64,000 nt of DNA from Lewinellaceae bacterium (GTDB lineage: Bacteria; Bacteroidota; Bacteroidia; Chitinophagales; Saprospiraceae), in the NCBI GenBank assembly GCA_016708875.1, contig JADJFA010000009.1, forward strand, positions 62,001 through 126,000. Direction: 5' to 3'. Made by a program: the position numbers and the translations under genes. The notes under the pieces were generated by a model. The model was not told the origin of the DNA. It saw nothing but the letters and a program-made list of their open reading frames with translations, and made no database searches. Positions 9,965 to 18,877 of the stretch are shown in pieces; position 1 is the stretch's first letter; each line of letters starts with the position of its first letter.

Positions 9965-11101
9965 ATGCGATTGTATCTCATCGCCGGAGAGGCTTCCGGC
10001 GACTTGCACGGCTCCAATTTGTTGAAGGCACTCTATGCTCAAAAACCCGATCTCTCCTGTCGGGCCTGGGGGGGCGATATGATGCAAAACGCAGGGGCTA
10101 CCCTGGTGAAGCACTATCGCGAACTAGCGTTCATGGGCTTTGTAGAGGTGGCAAAAAACTTGCGCACCATTCTTCGGAACATCGCTTTTTGCAAGCGTGA
10201 TATCCTTGATTTCCAACCCGATGCATTGGTACTGATTGATTACCCCGGATTTAACCTGCGTATTGCGCGATGGGCGAAAGCACAGGGCATCCCGGTAGTC
10301 TATTACATCTCTCCGCAACTCTGGGCCTGGCATGCGTCAAGGGCACACGCCATCCGCCGCGATGTGGACAAACTGCTGGTTATTCTTCCGTTCGAGCAAG
10401 ATTTTTTTAGAAAATACGGCATCGAAGCCGAATTCGTCGGGCATCCGCTGTTGGATGAAATTGGGATATTGGGAAAATTGGATATTGGAAATTCCGTCCC
10501 GCTTCCCAATATCCCAATATCTCAATATCCCAATATCCCAACCATTGCCCTACTCCCTGGCAGCAGGAAACAGGAACTGAACCGCATTCTGCCAAGGATG
10601 CTGGAGGTGACGGAGGATTTCCCGGACTATCAATTTGTAATTGCGGGTGCATCCTCGCTGCCGGAGGAATATTACCAGACGTTTTTGGCAAAATACCCGA
10701 ACGTGCGCCTGGTGCGCGGACAGACATACGAAGTGTTGCGAAATTCAAAAGCCGCGCTCGTAAAATCCGGGACTTCAACCCTGGAGACAGCCCTGCTGGA
10801 CGTTCCGCAGGTTGTGTGCTACGCAGGAAACTGGCTTTCGTACAAGATTGCCAAACAGCTCGTAAAGGTGAAGTACATCTCATTAGTGAACCTCATCATG
10901 GACCGCCCTTTGGTGCGCGAACTGATTCAGGATGAACTGAATAAGAAAAATTTAAAGGCCGCGCTTACCGAAATTTTAAGCCCGGAAAAATCAGCAGAAA
11001 TACGAGCCGCTTATGCAGAACTCCGGGAACGGCTGGGCGGTGGCGGCGCCTCGGAGCGGGCAGCGGCGGCGATTTTGAAAGCAGCAAGAATGGGGATTTG
11101 A
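9965..11101 (+). CDS. lpxB: Lipid-A-disaccharide synthase
   Basis: Glycosyltransferase (GT19) that joins UDP-2,3-diacylglucosamine and lipid X to form the lipid A disaccharide at the inner membrane. Family motifs seen from the N-terminus are IAGEASGDLHGSNLLKAL, MGFVEV, LVLIDYPGFNLR, YYISPQLWAWHASRAHAI, LLVILPFEQDFFRKYG, FVGHPLLDE, then LLPGSRKQEL, and LVKSGTSTLETALLDVPQVVCYA (the UDP-sugar site region). At 378 residues it is normal for the family. Between HPLLDE and IALLPGSR the usual linker is replaced by a segment (about residues 166-192) encoded by an inverted GGATATTGGGATATTGG-type repeat that also occurs in intergenic DNA here, yet the frame stays open. It is followed by a 72-bp palindrome shared with the convergent gene. 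Confidence 0.97.
   Translation: MRLYLIAGEASGDLHGSNLLKALYAQKPDLSCRAWGGDMMQNAGATLVKHYRELAFMGFVEVAKNLRTILRNIAFCKRDILDFQPDALVLIDYPGFNLRIARWAKAQGIPVVYYISPQLWAWHASRAHAIRRDVDKLLVILPFEQDFFRKYGIEAEFVGHPLLDEIGILGKLDIGNSVPLPNIPISQYPNIPTIALLPGSRKQELNRILPRMLEVTEDFPDYQFVIAGASSLPEEYYQTFLAKYPNVRLVRGQTYEVLRNSKAALVKSGTSTLETALLDVPQVVCYAGNWLSYKIAKQLVKVKYISLVNLIMDRPLVRELIQDELNKKNLKAALTEILSPEKSAEIRAAYAELRERLGGGGASERAAAAILKAARMGI
10459..10541. repeat. Palindromic 'CCCAATAT' repeat inside lpxB
   Basis: The left arm (10460-10487, TTGGGATATTGGG..TTGGATATTGG) and right arm (10505-10541, multiple CCCAATATC units) are inverted. The same units occur between genes at 23400-23435, 58097-58130 and 62737-62757. It is translated in-frame as a linker rich in Gly-Ile-Leu and Pro-Asn-Ile. 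Confidence 0.8.
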
Positions 11102-11105
11102 GGAA

Positions 11106-11177
11106 TTGGTTATTTGGGGTCGGGAGACCTCGGAGGTCTTCGAAGACCTCCGAGGTCTCCCGACCCCAAATAACCAA
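11106..11177. terminator. 72-bp perfect palindrome, bidirectional terminator between convergent genes
   Basis: Arms 11106-11141 and 11142-11177 are perfect reverse complements with no spacer at the centre. It sits between the lpxB stop (11101) and the stop of the minus-strand lysyl oxidase gene (11180), so it can end transcription from both sides. It contains the nested unit GGAGACCTCGGAGGTC, a type of dispersed palindrome. Confidence 0.85.
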
Positions 11178-11179
11178 AT

Positions 11180-13579
11180 TTACAACATCACCAGTTTCCC
11201 GCTCACACTGCCACGGCTACCGCGCAGCGTAAACAGGTAGGTGCCTTGGGGCAGAGCTTCCCGTTCGATATTGATGGATTCGCCACGTAAATCGCTGAAC
11301 GATCGAAGGGTACGACCCGTCAAATCCGACAGGATGAACGTCATCGGTTCTGCGTTTTTGTTTTCAAAAAAAATGGTTGTGTTTTCGCGCATCGGGTTGG
11401 GCTGCACGAATACGGCAAAGGGCGCTTTATTCGGCTCATTTAAGCCCACAAAAGTTACGGGCACACAATTTGGATCAGCGAGTACGGCGTTGCTTTGTTG
11501 GTACTTGTTGTTCACCACTGCCGTGATTTCGGACACGCACACCATGTGATCCGTCAAAGCGGAATAGTGAACCCGCAGAAAAGTGCTGGGTGTGAAGTTC
11601 TTATGGATACTCGATTCATCTGCCGCGAGTGCGAGTATTTTTCCCTTGGCAGGGTTGAACAATGGCACAACATGATGCTCTGACGCGAGATTTTCTACAG
11701 ATTCGATCACGAGGCCGCTCACCGAGAATTCATAAGCCATGATCTGATGGTAGGGGTTGGCAATCTGGATATCAAAGGTTTTTGCCACCGTGTCAACTGC
11801 TCCTGGCTGTATGGTCACCAGGTCTTGGGTATTGAGGAAGCCCGTTGGGAATTGGCATGGAAAACGCTGGATCCAATGCTGCTGACTATCGGCATATATG
11901 TTGCACTCCTGGAGCAAGGCAGCATCGAAGACATTTATTTCTCCGTCTTCATGCAGATCATTGCAGGGAGTACTCGCGCCATTATCAGCAAGAGAAGCAA
12001 CGAGATAATCCATGATATCCACCTCGTTGCGCAGGGTATCCTGGTTCCAATCCCCGATAAGTGCAGGACCGTTACAGACGCCGTTACAATCAATGAGTGC
12101 ATTGCCAAAGACCTCGCCTGTGCAGTCGGTGAACTGCTTGCAGGAGTCGGCATTAAAAAGCACTTCGGGCGTGTTTCCATCGTACGAAAGATTGAAGCAA
12201 GCCTGTGCCCAATTGTTATCGTAACGCTTCTCCACACGGCCAATTTTATCGGGGCTTTTATCCCAGTTTACCCGGACCACCATTGTATAATCGTCGGCAG
12301 GAATGCCTGTGATGTCTATCCACTGACAAGGGAGGCCGACTTCATATACATCTCCACAACCTGCCGTGATGCCCATATTGTTGCATTTGTATTTGGCGGT
12401 AATTCCGGGGTCGCACACAAGGTCAAGCACACAAAAACCCGCTTTTGCCCCAATTGGAATACGCTGACCAGCTGAATTGAAGAGGATGTATTCCGCGTAG
12501 CCCAGATAGTGCCAATGGTTGTGACAGGGATCCCACACAAACTGTGTGGTGGGTTCGGTGATATCCAGCGGAGGTTTCCCAATGTAGTAATCAGCATCCC
12601 CGATGTTGGCAATATAAGTTGTAAATTCAATGAGGTAGCGTGTACCAAGTCCACGCATACAACCCTCTTCCACGGTACAGGGGTTCGCATTTTCCATATT
12701 GGAAAATAAGAGCGAACTGTTCAAAACATCTTCATTCACCACAAAGTCAGGCGCATAAGGGCATGCGGGATTGCCGGGATAAATGCAGGTATCGCTGCTT
12801 ACTGTTGCGAGTGGTTCATAATTGCAAGCCGCAGGGTCCATACAGCCTACCAGCGGCCCAAGATAGACCAGGTTGTAGGGGATTGGATCGGTGCTGCAAT
12901 CTTCGGTTTGGTAGCGGATACGGAAGAAATATTCTATTCCAGCTTCTAAATTGAGATGTGCCGAAGCCGCCCCACTGGGGCAGCCATTTTCGGCATAGTA
13001 AATGGTTCCCAGTTGGTTTTCTGAAATGAAGATGCCCGTACAACGGTCATACACCCAGATTTTAGTGGGGCAAGTGGCGTCGCAGGTAGCAATGACGTAC
13101 ATGCCCGTATCGGCTGGTGTAAAACTGTACCAAACCTCATCGGCTGTGGGAGAAACCCCCGAGCCGAGACCGAGGTAAATTGGACTTATACAAGAAGCAC
13201 CCGGCGGGCAATTAAAATCCACGCTTTCGGTTATAAAATAGCTTCCAGTCTTGCTGGTGTATACCAAGGTGTCATTCACGAAAATCCGATACCAACCATC
13301 CGCGAAAAATCCATCTCCAGCGTCATCAACAATGGTAAATCTTGCACATTGATCGGGAGGCACACAATAGTTGAAGCTATGAGTAGTTGAATCTGGCAAT
13401 GTCCCAGTTCCATACACCACGGTACCGTCCTGGTTCGCAATCGTCCAACTTAATTCATAGAAAGCATAATCTGCGTTGATTTCGAGCCGAACATCGTCCT
13501 GACCCGGAGGGCATTGAGCGTTGGCCTGAAAAACCGTGAACCCAAAAAAGAAGGCAAGAAAAAGTCGTAATAACTTCAT
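11180..13579 (-). CDS. Secreted lysyl oxidase-domain protein with T9SS sorting domain
   Basis: 799 residues with signal peptide (MKLLRLFLAFFFGFTVFQANA/Q). Residues about 275-465 match the lysyl oxidase family, copper amine oxidases that deaminate peptidyl lysine. The copper-binding His cluster appears as WDPCHNHWHYLGYAEY (His 353, 355, 357). KAGFCVLD (Lys 379) and GCGDVY (Tyr 412) match the Lys and Tyr that form the lysyl tyrosylquinone cofactor in human LOX, and PCQWIDIT is the conserved block after them. Upstream are a beta module (residues 25-125) and a GCMDPAACNYEPLATV repeat common in Bacteroidota surface proteins. Residues about 500-545 resemble a dockerin pair (DWNQDTLRNEVDIMDYL, DLHEDGEINVFDA). 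The C-terminal about 75 residues are a T9SS type A domain. All catalytic residues are present, so activity is plausible; the target is unknown. Confidence 0.9.
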   Translation of the reverse strand: MKLLRLFLAFFFGFTVFQANAQCPPGQDDVRLEINADYAFYELSWTIANQDGTVVYGTGTLPDSTTHSFNYCVPPDQCARFTIVDDAGDGFFADGWYRIFVNDTLVYTSKTGSYFITESVDFNCPPGASCISPIYLGLGSGVSPTADEVWYSFTPADTGMYVIATCDATCPTKIWVYDRCTGIFISENQLGTIYYAENGCPSGAASAHLNLEAGIEYFFRIRYQTEDCSTDPIPYNLVYLGPLVGCMDPAACNYEPLATVSSDTCIYPGNPACPYAPDFVVNEDVLNSSLLFSNMENANPCTVEEGCMRGLGTRYLIEFTTYIANIGDADYYIGKPPLDITEPTTQFVWDPCHNHWHYLGYAEYILFNSAGQRIPIGAKAGFCVLDLVCDPGITAKYKCNNMGITAGCGDVYEVGLPCQWIDITGIPADDYTMVVRVNWDKSPDKIGRVEKRYDNNWAQACFNLSYDGNTPEVLFNADSCKQFTDCTGEVFGNALIDCNGVCNGPALIGDWNQDTLRNEVDIMDYLVASLADNGASTPCNDLHEDGEINVFDAALLQECNIYADSQQHWIQRFPCQFPTGFLNTQDLVTIQPGAVDTVAKTFDIQIANPYHQIMAYEFSVSGLVIESVENLASEHHVVPLFNPAKGKILALAADESSIHKNFTPSTFLRVHYSALTDHMVCVSEITAVVNNKYQQSNAVLADPNCVPVTFVGLNEPNKAPFAVFVQPNPMRENTTIFFENKNAEPMTFILSDLTGRTLRSFSDLRGESINIEREALPQGTYLFTLRGSRGSVSGKLVML

Positions 13580-13909
13580 ACGTGGGGGAAAATGGATGTT
13601 TGGAAAACCTTACTGCAAAGAAAGTATAAAACAAGGGGCAAGTGAGGCTTTCTGCTGTGAAAAAAAACAATTGGTCGTTGATGGTCAAATGATCGGCTCG
13701 GCCTCATTTTTGCAGTAGATGGAACACGGATGGCACGGAGTAGACACGGATTCATGTCTTTATACTAGAAAAATCCGCGTCTAATCCGTTTCATCCGCGT
13801 TCCTCCTGCAACGATTTTGGCGAATTGCTGTTTTTCGATTGCTTGAAATCCAAACCTATCGACTTCTCATCGCCCTAACCATATTTTCACCACCAGTTCG
13901 TAAATTTTT
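13580..13909. other. Gene-free interval with an imperfect repeat
   Basis: This holds the upstream region of the divergent lysyl oxidase gene and of the START-domain gene. 13720-13810 contains an imperfect inverted arrangement of GAACACGGATGGCACGGA and ATCCGTTTCATCCGCGTTCC words, of the kind dispersed in Bacteroidota intergenic DNA. I found no RNA gene or ORF with support. Confidence 0.5.
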
Positions 13910-14557
13910 ATGCAGAAACAAATCCTGACGTTCCTCTTCCTTGCATGGCTATTGCCAAATTTTCTTTTTGCCCAAAACACCGATGGCTGGATTTTCAAAA
14001 ATGAAAAAGAGGGAGTCAAAGTTTATTACCGAAAGACATCCGATGTATATGAATTGAAACTCATCACCTCGCTCAAAGTCAGCCTCTCCGGGCTCGTCAC
14101 CCTGCTTTCAGAAGTAGACAATTACCCAAAATGGGGTTACAAAGTAGCTGAATCCCGGGAACTCAAAAAGGTTTCGGACCACGAAACCTACTACTATTCC
14201 AAACTAGACTTCCCTTGGCCTTTAGACGATCGCGACATCGTGGTGCATTCTAAAATGGAACAAGACCCTGTCACCCGACGCATTACAGCCACCAGTATTG
14301 CCAAGCCAGACTATATTCCGGCCACTAAAGGAGTGATACGAATGCGCAATGCCCACACCTCCTGGACCCTTTTGCCCGGGCCCGGTGGTTGGACTTATGT
14401 GGAATACTACATTTATTCCGATCCCGGCGGCAGTTTGCCCGATTGGCTGGTGAATATGGCCCTGGATGTAGGCCCACGAGAAACCATCAAAAACATTCGT
14501 GGATTTGTGCAACAGGAGAAATACAAGACAGCTAAAGTGGCTTATTTGAAGGAATGA
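13910..14557 (+). CDS. START-domain lipid-binding protein, exported
   Basis: 215 residues with an N-terminal signal peptide (MQKQILTFLFLAWLLPNFLFA/Q). The rest is one START-like alpha/beta-grip domain: GWIFKNEKEGVKVYYRKT, YPKWGYKVAESRELKKVS, FPWPLDDRDIVVHSKMEQDP, and a C-terminal amphipathic helix LPDWLVNMALDVGPRETIKNIR. These match bacterial START proteins whose cavity binds hydrophobic ligands. The ligand is not predictable. A hairpin terminator follows directly, separating it from dapB. Confidence 0.85.
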   Translation: MQKQILTFLFLAWLLPNFLFAQNTDGWIFKNEKEGVKVYYRKTSDVYELKLITSLKVSLSGLVTLLSEVDNYPKWGYKVAESRELKKVSDHETYYYSKLDFPWPLDDRDIVVHSKMEQDPVTRRITATSIAKPDYIPATKGVIRMRNAHTSWTLLPGPGGWTYVEYYIYSDPGGSLPDWLVNMALDVGPRETIKNIRGFVQQEKYKTAKVAYLKE

Positions 14558-14570
14558 TTCCCTGCTTTTA

Positions 14571-14604
14571 AACCTCGTAGGTTTTCAAAAACCTACGAGG
14601 TTTT
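14571..14604. terminator. Hairpin between START gene and dapB
   Basis: A 15-bp stem (14571-14585 with 14588-14602) with a two-base loop and a short T-run. It is self-complementary, so it could act on either strand, and lies 14 bases after the upstream stop and 36 bases before dapB. Confidence 0.7.
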
Positions 14605-14637
14605 CAAAGACGAAATATCTTGTAAATCCTCTCTCAC

Positions 14638-15351
14638 ATGAAACTCGGTCTCTTCGGTTACGGCAAAATGGGCAAAGCGATTGAACAAATCGCTGAAAAA
14701 CAAGGCATTGAAATCGTCTGGCGAATCCGTCGTGGTGATACGCCCAGCCCTTCCCTGCTGCGCCAAGCCGATGTCGCCATAGAGTTCACCCGGCCAGAGG
14801 CTGCTTTTGACAATGTGATGCATTGCCTTCGCGCTGGTTTGCCCGTGGTAAGCGGCACCACAGGCTGGCTCAACCGACTTCCCGAAGCCCAAAATTTTTG
14901 TCGTGACAACAATGGGGCCATGCTCTGGGCTTCCAATTTCAGCGTAGGAGTCAACCTCTTTTTTGCCCTCAACCGCCGACTCGCCGAACTCATGGCTACC
15001 CGGCCAGAATACGCCGCCTCCCTCACCGAAACCCACCATATCCACAAACTCGACGCGCCCAGCGGCACTGCCCTGACACTCGTGAACGAATTGATCGAAC
15101 ACACCGACCAGTACACTGGCTGGTCGCTCGCACCCGATGTTCCGGCGTCTGATGAAATTCCGATCACAGCCATCCGCGAGGGCGAAGTCCCCGGCACACA
15201 CCTTGTGCGCTGGCAAAGTGCCGTGGACGAAATCAGCATTGAGCACAAGGCGTATTCCCGTGCAGGTTTTGCTGCCGGAGCTGTTTTGGCGGCGCAGTGG
15301 TTGGTGGGCAAGCGTGGGGTGTTTGGTATGGGGGATGTTTTGGGTGTTTGA
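14638..15351 (+). CDS. dapB: 4-hydroxy-tetrahydrodipicolinate reductase
   Basis: NAD(P)H-dependent enzyme of the diaminopimelate/lysine pathway, cytoplasmic. The N-terminal dinucleotide-binding motif is GLFGYGKMGKAI (residues 4-15). VAIEFTRPEA, VVSGTTGW and ASNFSVGVNLFF are family blocks. The active-site signature ETHHIHKLDAPSGTA is at residues 131-145, with catalytic His 133/134 and Lys 137. The C-terminal block IREGEVPGTH, ISIEHKAYSR and FAAGAVLAAQWL is also present. 237 residues, typical of Bacteroidota. The rest of the pathway is not in the window. Confidence 0.96.
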   Translation: MKLGLFGYGKMGKAIEQIAEKQGIEIVWRIRRGDTPSPSLLRQADVAIEFTRPEAAFDNVMHCLRAGLPVVSGTTGWLNRLPEAQNFCRDNNGAMLWASNFSVGVNLFFALNRRLAELMATRPEYAASLTETHHIHKLDAPSGTALTLVNELIEHTDQYTGWSLAPDVPASDEIPITAIREGEVPGTHLVRWQSAVDEISIEHKAYSRAGFAAGAVLAAQWLVGKRGVFGMGDVLGV

Positions 15352-15359
15352 AGCGCCGT

Positions 15360-15400
15360 GCTTGGTGTTTTCACGGCAGTTGTAGTGAAAACACCAAGCA
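15360..15400. terminator. Inverted repeat between convergent dapB and propeller gene
   Basis: A 15-bp perfect stem (15360-15374 with 15385-15399) around a 10-base loop, placed between two convergent stop codons. Likely shared terminator. Confidence 0.7.
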
Positions 15401-15417
15401 GGACGGAAGGGGTAAAT

Positions 15418-18400
15418 TCAATTCCCCGTCACCACCAATTTCCTGTAGGTTGTCTTTCCTCCATGCTCAAGGAAGACAAAATAGAAACCAGGGGCCAGAT
15501 TCTGAACTTTTGTGGTTTGGCCAACGAAAGAGAAATGCCGGTGAATTCGGCCTGCAATGTCAATAACAGTAGCTTGCGAAGTATGAACATTGGCCTGATC
15601 GAGCCATTCAATCCAAAAATCTCCAGTATTGGGATTGGGGTACACCCGTGCAACCAGGGCATCTTCGGTCACTTCAGCTGTACCCGAAGAAGGCAGGGTC
15701 TCGACCAATACATTGAGCGTAGTATTGGTCACGATGGCGGGATTGAAATCAAAGTAAATATGCGCGGTGTTGCGCACAATAGTTGGGTCAGGTAAATCGT
15801 CTTTGGATGCGATGCGGTACTTTACAAATCCCTGACTACCAGCATAATCTACGGATTCCCACAGCAGATTGATGTTGTCAAAAACAAAGGTCAGTACGCC
15901 CTCTGCGCTCAGGCTTGTGCGCATTGTATGACTGGAGGACACGATTTGCAGGGTAGAAAAATCCAGGCTCGTATCCAGGGTGTCCCGGAGTACCACTGTA
16001 AAGGCTGTGTCGTTGCCAGAATTTTGGAATCTTATGGTGAAATCAAGGGCATCGTTCAAAAGCGAGTACTGGTCCAGTGATGCCCCTGTGGAGGCTGATG
16101 CTTTGTCGTTTGGATCGAATGAGCAGCGCACTTCAGCCCTTTCGTCCTTTCCCGCATAGGCTGTCACCACACCACCGTTCAGCACGGTTGCGTCCGATTG
16201 GAGCGATAATATTTGACCCACGGCATTTACGCCAGGCACCTGGAACACGATATTGAACTGTTGCAATTCATACAAGGACAAGCCTGAATAGTGCCAGGTG
16301 AGCAAGTTGCCTTGTACCAAATCTGGTTCGGGGCTGGCGTGGAGGTAAGTCAGCGCCGGGTCGAAGAGTAAAGTAACGTCGCCCGATGCTTCCAATAGCC
16401 CTTGGCCCACGAGAGAAAGCCAGACATTGGCTTCTCCATTACAGCGAAGGAGCCCTACGTTCATATCGAGTGAAATGCTGTCCTCTATATTTTCTGTCCA
16501 CGCGCCATAGTTGAACCCGTTTTGTTCATTTGTGCCCATGATTAAGGGCAAGGATTGTGCAGAAGTCGGGGTGAAATCCTCACTGCCCGTGTAACGGAGC
16601 TCATAATTGCCGGGCGGTGGAAAAAGGGTGTAGTTGCCGTCGTAATTGGTAAAGATGGCGGTATTGTTGGGCTGTAGATATACTTTTTCGTTGGGTATAC
16701 CAGGTTCGGCGGAGGCTTGCTCTTGTTGTCCGTCCTGGTTGGCATCGAAGTATACTTTCCCATGCACGCCAGCGGTCGGATTGATTATTTGGTTGGAAAT
16801 GCCGTTTTCGTTAAAAACTGTTGCTCCTGCAGCGCCATTGTGTACCAACCATTTATTCCCGAAAGGGTCAATACGTATACGCCAAACAAACCCACCGGCA
16901 ATGGGATGGTCTATAAAATTGTATGACTCAAAAGTGCTTCCATCCCACTTGTGGACACCCGCCCTGTTCGCGAGCCAAAAATTGTGTTCCTGATCCTGGA
17001 CCATCCTGTAAACGCCTTGTGATGAAGTACCTGGCACAGGGAAAGCCTGCCATGATGAACCGTTAAAACGCAAGAGCGCATCTTTATTGCTGGTCCAGAT
17101 CATGCCTGCATGATCTACATATACCCAGTGGGAATATCCCGAAACTGGGGAGTTGGTCTCGTCGAATTTGAGCCATCCGCTACCGTCCCAGCGCATGATC
17201 GCATAGGGATAGCTGGTGGATATCCACACATTTTGCGAATGGTCAATGGCTACACTATTCACATAGTCACTGAGTGGCGAGTTTTGCTCATTGTACCAAG
17301 TCCAGGTGCTCCCGTCAAACTTTCCCAGACCTGAACTGGGCGCAGCGACCCAAACTGTACCGTTTTTTGCAATGGCAATTTCACGCACAGAGGAGCCTTC
17401 GGGTGTCGAATAAGTGGTGAAAGTGGTACCATCAAATTTTGCAAAACCGATTGGATCAGTTGTGTTTTGGTTGAAAGCAAGCCATAGATTACAGTTTGTG
17501 GTATCAACGGTAAAGGACTCAATTGAAAAGTAGTCCGTATTAAATCCCATGTCTTGCATCGTGTAGTCTTTCCAGGAAATGCCGTCAAACTTTGTAAGCA
17601 TATCATTACCACCAAACCAAGTATTGTTATCACAATCAAAGGCTACATCTTCACAATAATTGCCATAAAGTGGGTAAATCTCGGTAATATGGCTTTTCCA
17701 TACTTGCCCGTCAAACTCATATACCATGGGTTTGTGTGGGCCTAAATAGCCCATAAACCAATAATGGCCCAAGTCGTCTACAGCATGGAGTGTAGAATTT
17801 AAGGGTGGAAGTGTGCCAGGCATCGCTGCAATTTTAGTGTACTTCCAGACATTGCCGTCAAATTTTGCAAAAGCCCCAGGCTCTCCATACCATGGGGAAA
17901 AAGAGAGATAAAAATCTCCTTCAGCATCGTTAATCATTTTTCCGACGGGTAAAATGTCTCCCCCGATGGTGGCTTCATTTAATTCTGACCAGGTATTTCC
18001 ATCAAAATATCGAACTCGGTAAACATAGTCCTGTGAACCTGAAAAGTATTGATAGGTACCCACCCACAGCGTATTGTGTCGGTCGAAACCTATGTCTGTA
18101 ATACTCTCATTGGTAAGCAAGGGTATGTCAACATCTGTGGCAACACTGCCTTCATAACGGACAATTGTAAATGCGTTAGATGCCCACAATGTCCCGGATG
18201 TGTCTAAGGTTAATTTGCGAATATAATTAGTACCAACTGTGGGGATTATGGCATCCTGATGTTCAGAGAAATTGGCACCGTTGTAGTGGAAAACTTTGGT
18301 GCAACCAGAGCACGACCCATTTATGTTTGAAATGAACCACAGTTTTCCATCTGGGGTGATTTCCAATTCCAATATTTGTACAAAAGGAGTTCCGGTGGTT

Positions 18401-18732
18401 ATATCGTAAAACTGTTCCCATGTTTCCTCCCCATCAAAGCGAAACAAGCCTCCTTGATTGCCTGACACCCACATTTTGCCATCAGGCGCAGTGGCAATCG
18501 CTCCCACATCAATGCCGCGAAGCCCTGAGTTCCAGGGTTGGTATATTTTTCTTTGGCCCGTATTACGGTCAATACGTTCAACTCCGCCTTGTGTGCAAAC
18601 CCAGACAAAGTCATTGGCAGGCATTATGTCCCATACAATGAAATCGTTGGCGTAGTTCAACCATTGCCCAGGCTGAGCAGCCAGAACTTGGCTCAAGAAT
18701 AAAAAACCGAAGATCAAGGAGTGCTTTTGCAT
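15418..18732 (-). CDS. Large beta-propeller / DUF11-type T9SS surface protein
   Basis: Start chosen at the ATG complementary to 18730-18732, giving signal peptide MQKHSLIFGFLFLSQVLAA/Q. An in-frame ATG 90 bases upstream would add an implausible leader. The N-terminal about 620 residues contain many repeats of the kind GxxWVGTxxGLxxFDGxxW (KMWVSGNQGGLFRFDG, TVWVAAPSSGLGKFDGSTW, NVWISTSYPYAIMRWDGSGW), typical of two-component-regulator-type propellers. A SdrD-like B domain follows (GKVYFDANQDGQQE), then a domain with CSFDPNDKA and LDFTIRFQNSGNDTAFTVVL (I recall this as Pfam DUF7619), and a T9SS type A domain (VYPNPNTGDFWIEW). It shares the last two modules with the three large proteins at 46-63 kb. 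Surface display is likely; binding partner unknown. Confidence 0.88.
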   Translation of the reverse strand: MQKHSLIFGFLFLSQVLAAQPGQWLNYANDFIVWDIMPANDFVWVCTQGGVERIDRNTGQRKIYQPWNSGLRGIDVGAIATAPDGKMWVSGNQGGLFRFDGEETWEQFYDITTGTPFVQILELEITPDGKLWFISNINGSCSGCTKVFHYNGANFSEHQDAIIPTVGTNYIRKLTLDTSGTLWASNAFTIVRYEGSVATDVDIPLLTNESITDIGFDRHNTLWVGTYQYFSGSQDYVYRVRYFDGNTWSELNEATIGGDILPVGKMINDAEGDFYLSFSPWYGEPGAFAKFDGNVWKYTKIAAMPGTLPPLNSTLHAVDDLGHYWFMGYLGPHKPMVYEFDGQVWKSHITEIYPLYGNYCEDVAFDCDNNTWFGGNDMLTKFDGISWKDYTMQDMGFNTDYFSIESFTVDTTNCNLWLAFNQNTTDPIGFAKFDGTTFTTYSTPEGSSVREIAIAKNGTVWVAAPSSGLGKFDGSTWTWYNEQNSPLSDYVNSVAIDHSQNVWISTSYPYAIMRWDGSGWLKFDETNSPVSGYSHWVYVDHAGMIWTSNKDALLRFNGSSWQAFPVPGTSSQGVYRMVQDQEHNFWLANRAGVHKWDGSTFESYNFIDHPIAGGFVWRIRIDPFGNKWLVHNGAAGATVFNENGISNQIINPTAGVHGKVYFDANQDGQQEQASAEPGIPNEKVYLQPNNTAIFTNYDGNYTLFPPPGNYELRYTGSEDFTPTSAQSLPLIMGTNEQNGFNYGAWTENIEDSISLDMNVGLLRCNGEANVWLSLVGQGLLEASGDVTLLFDPALTYLHASPEPDLVQGNLLTWHYSGLSLYELQQFNIVFQVPGVNAVGQILSLQSDATVLNGGVVTAYAGKDERAEVRCSFDPNDKASASTGASLDQYSLLNDALDFTIRFQNSGNDTAFTVVLRDTLDTSLDFSTLQIVSSSHTMRTSLSAEGVLTFVFDNINLLWESVDYAGSQGFVKYRIASKDDLPDPTIVRNTAHIYFDFNPAIVTNTTLNVLVETLPSSGTAEVTEDALVARVYPNPNTGDFWIEWLDQANVHTSQATVIDIAGRIHRHFSFVGQTTKVQNLAPGFYFVFLEHGGKTTYRKLVVTGN

Positions 18733-18877
18733 TTTCTGAAATTTTGGTGAAGGAATGCACAAATGTAATCTGGGAATCAAGTAAAAAATCAAGTATTCCG
18801 GGTTTTGCCCAAAGCCATACATTTCGGCAATCCCATTCCTTTTCTACCTTCACGCCAGAAAATCTAATTCATTATTC

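Noticed and set aside
11747..12475. Plus-strand ORF of 242 codons
   Set aside because: Antisense to the lysyl oxidase domain, where copper ligands and cofactor residues are clear.
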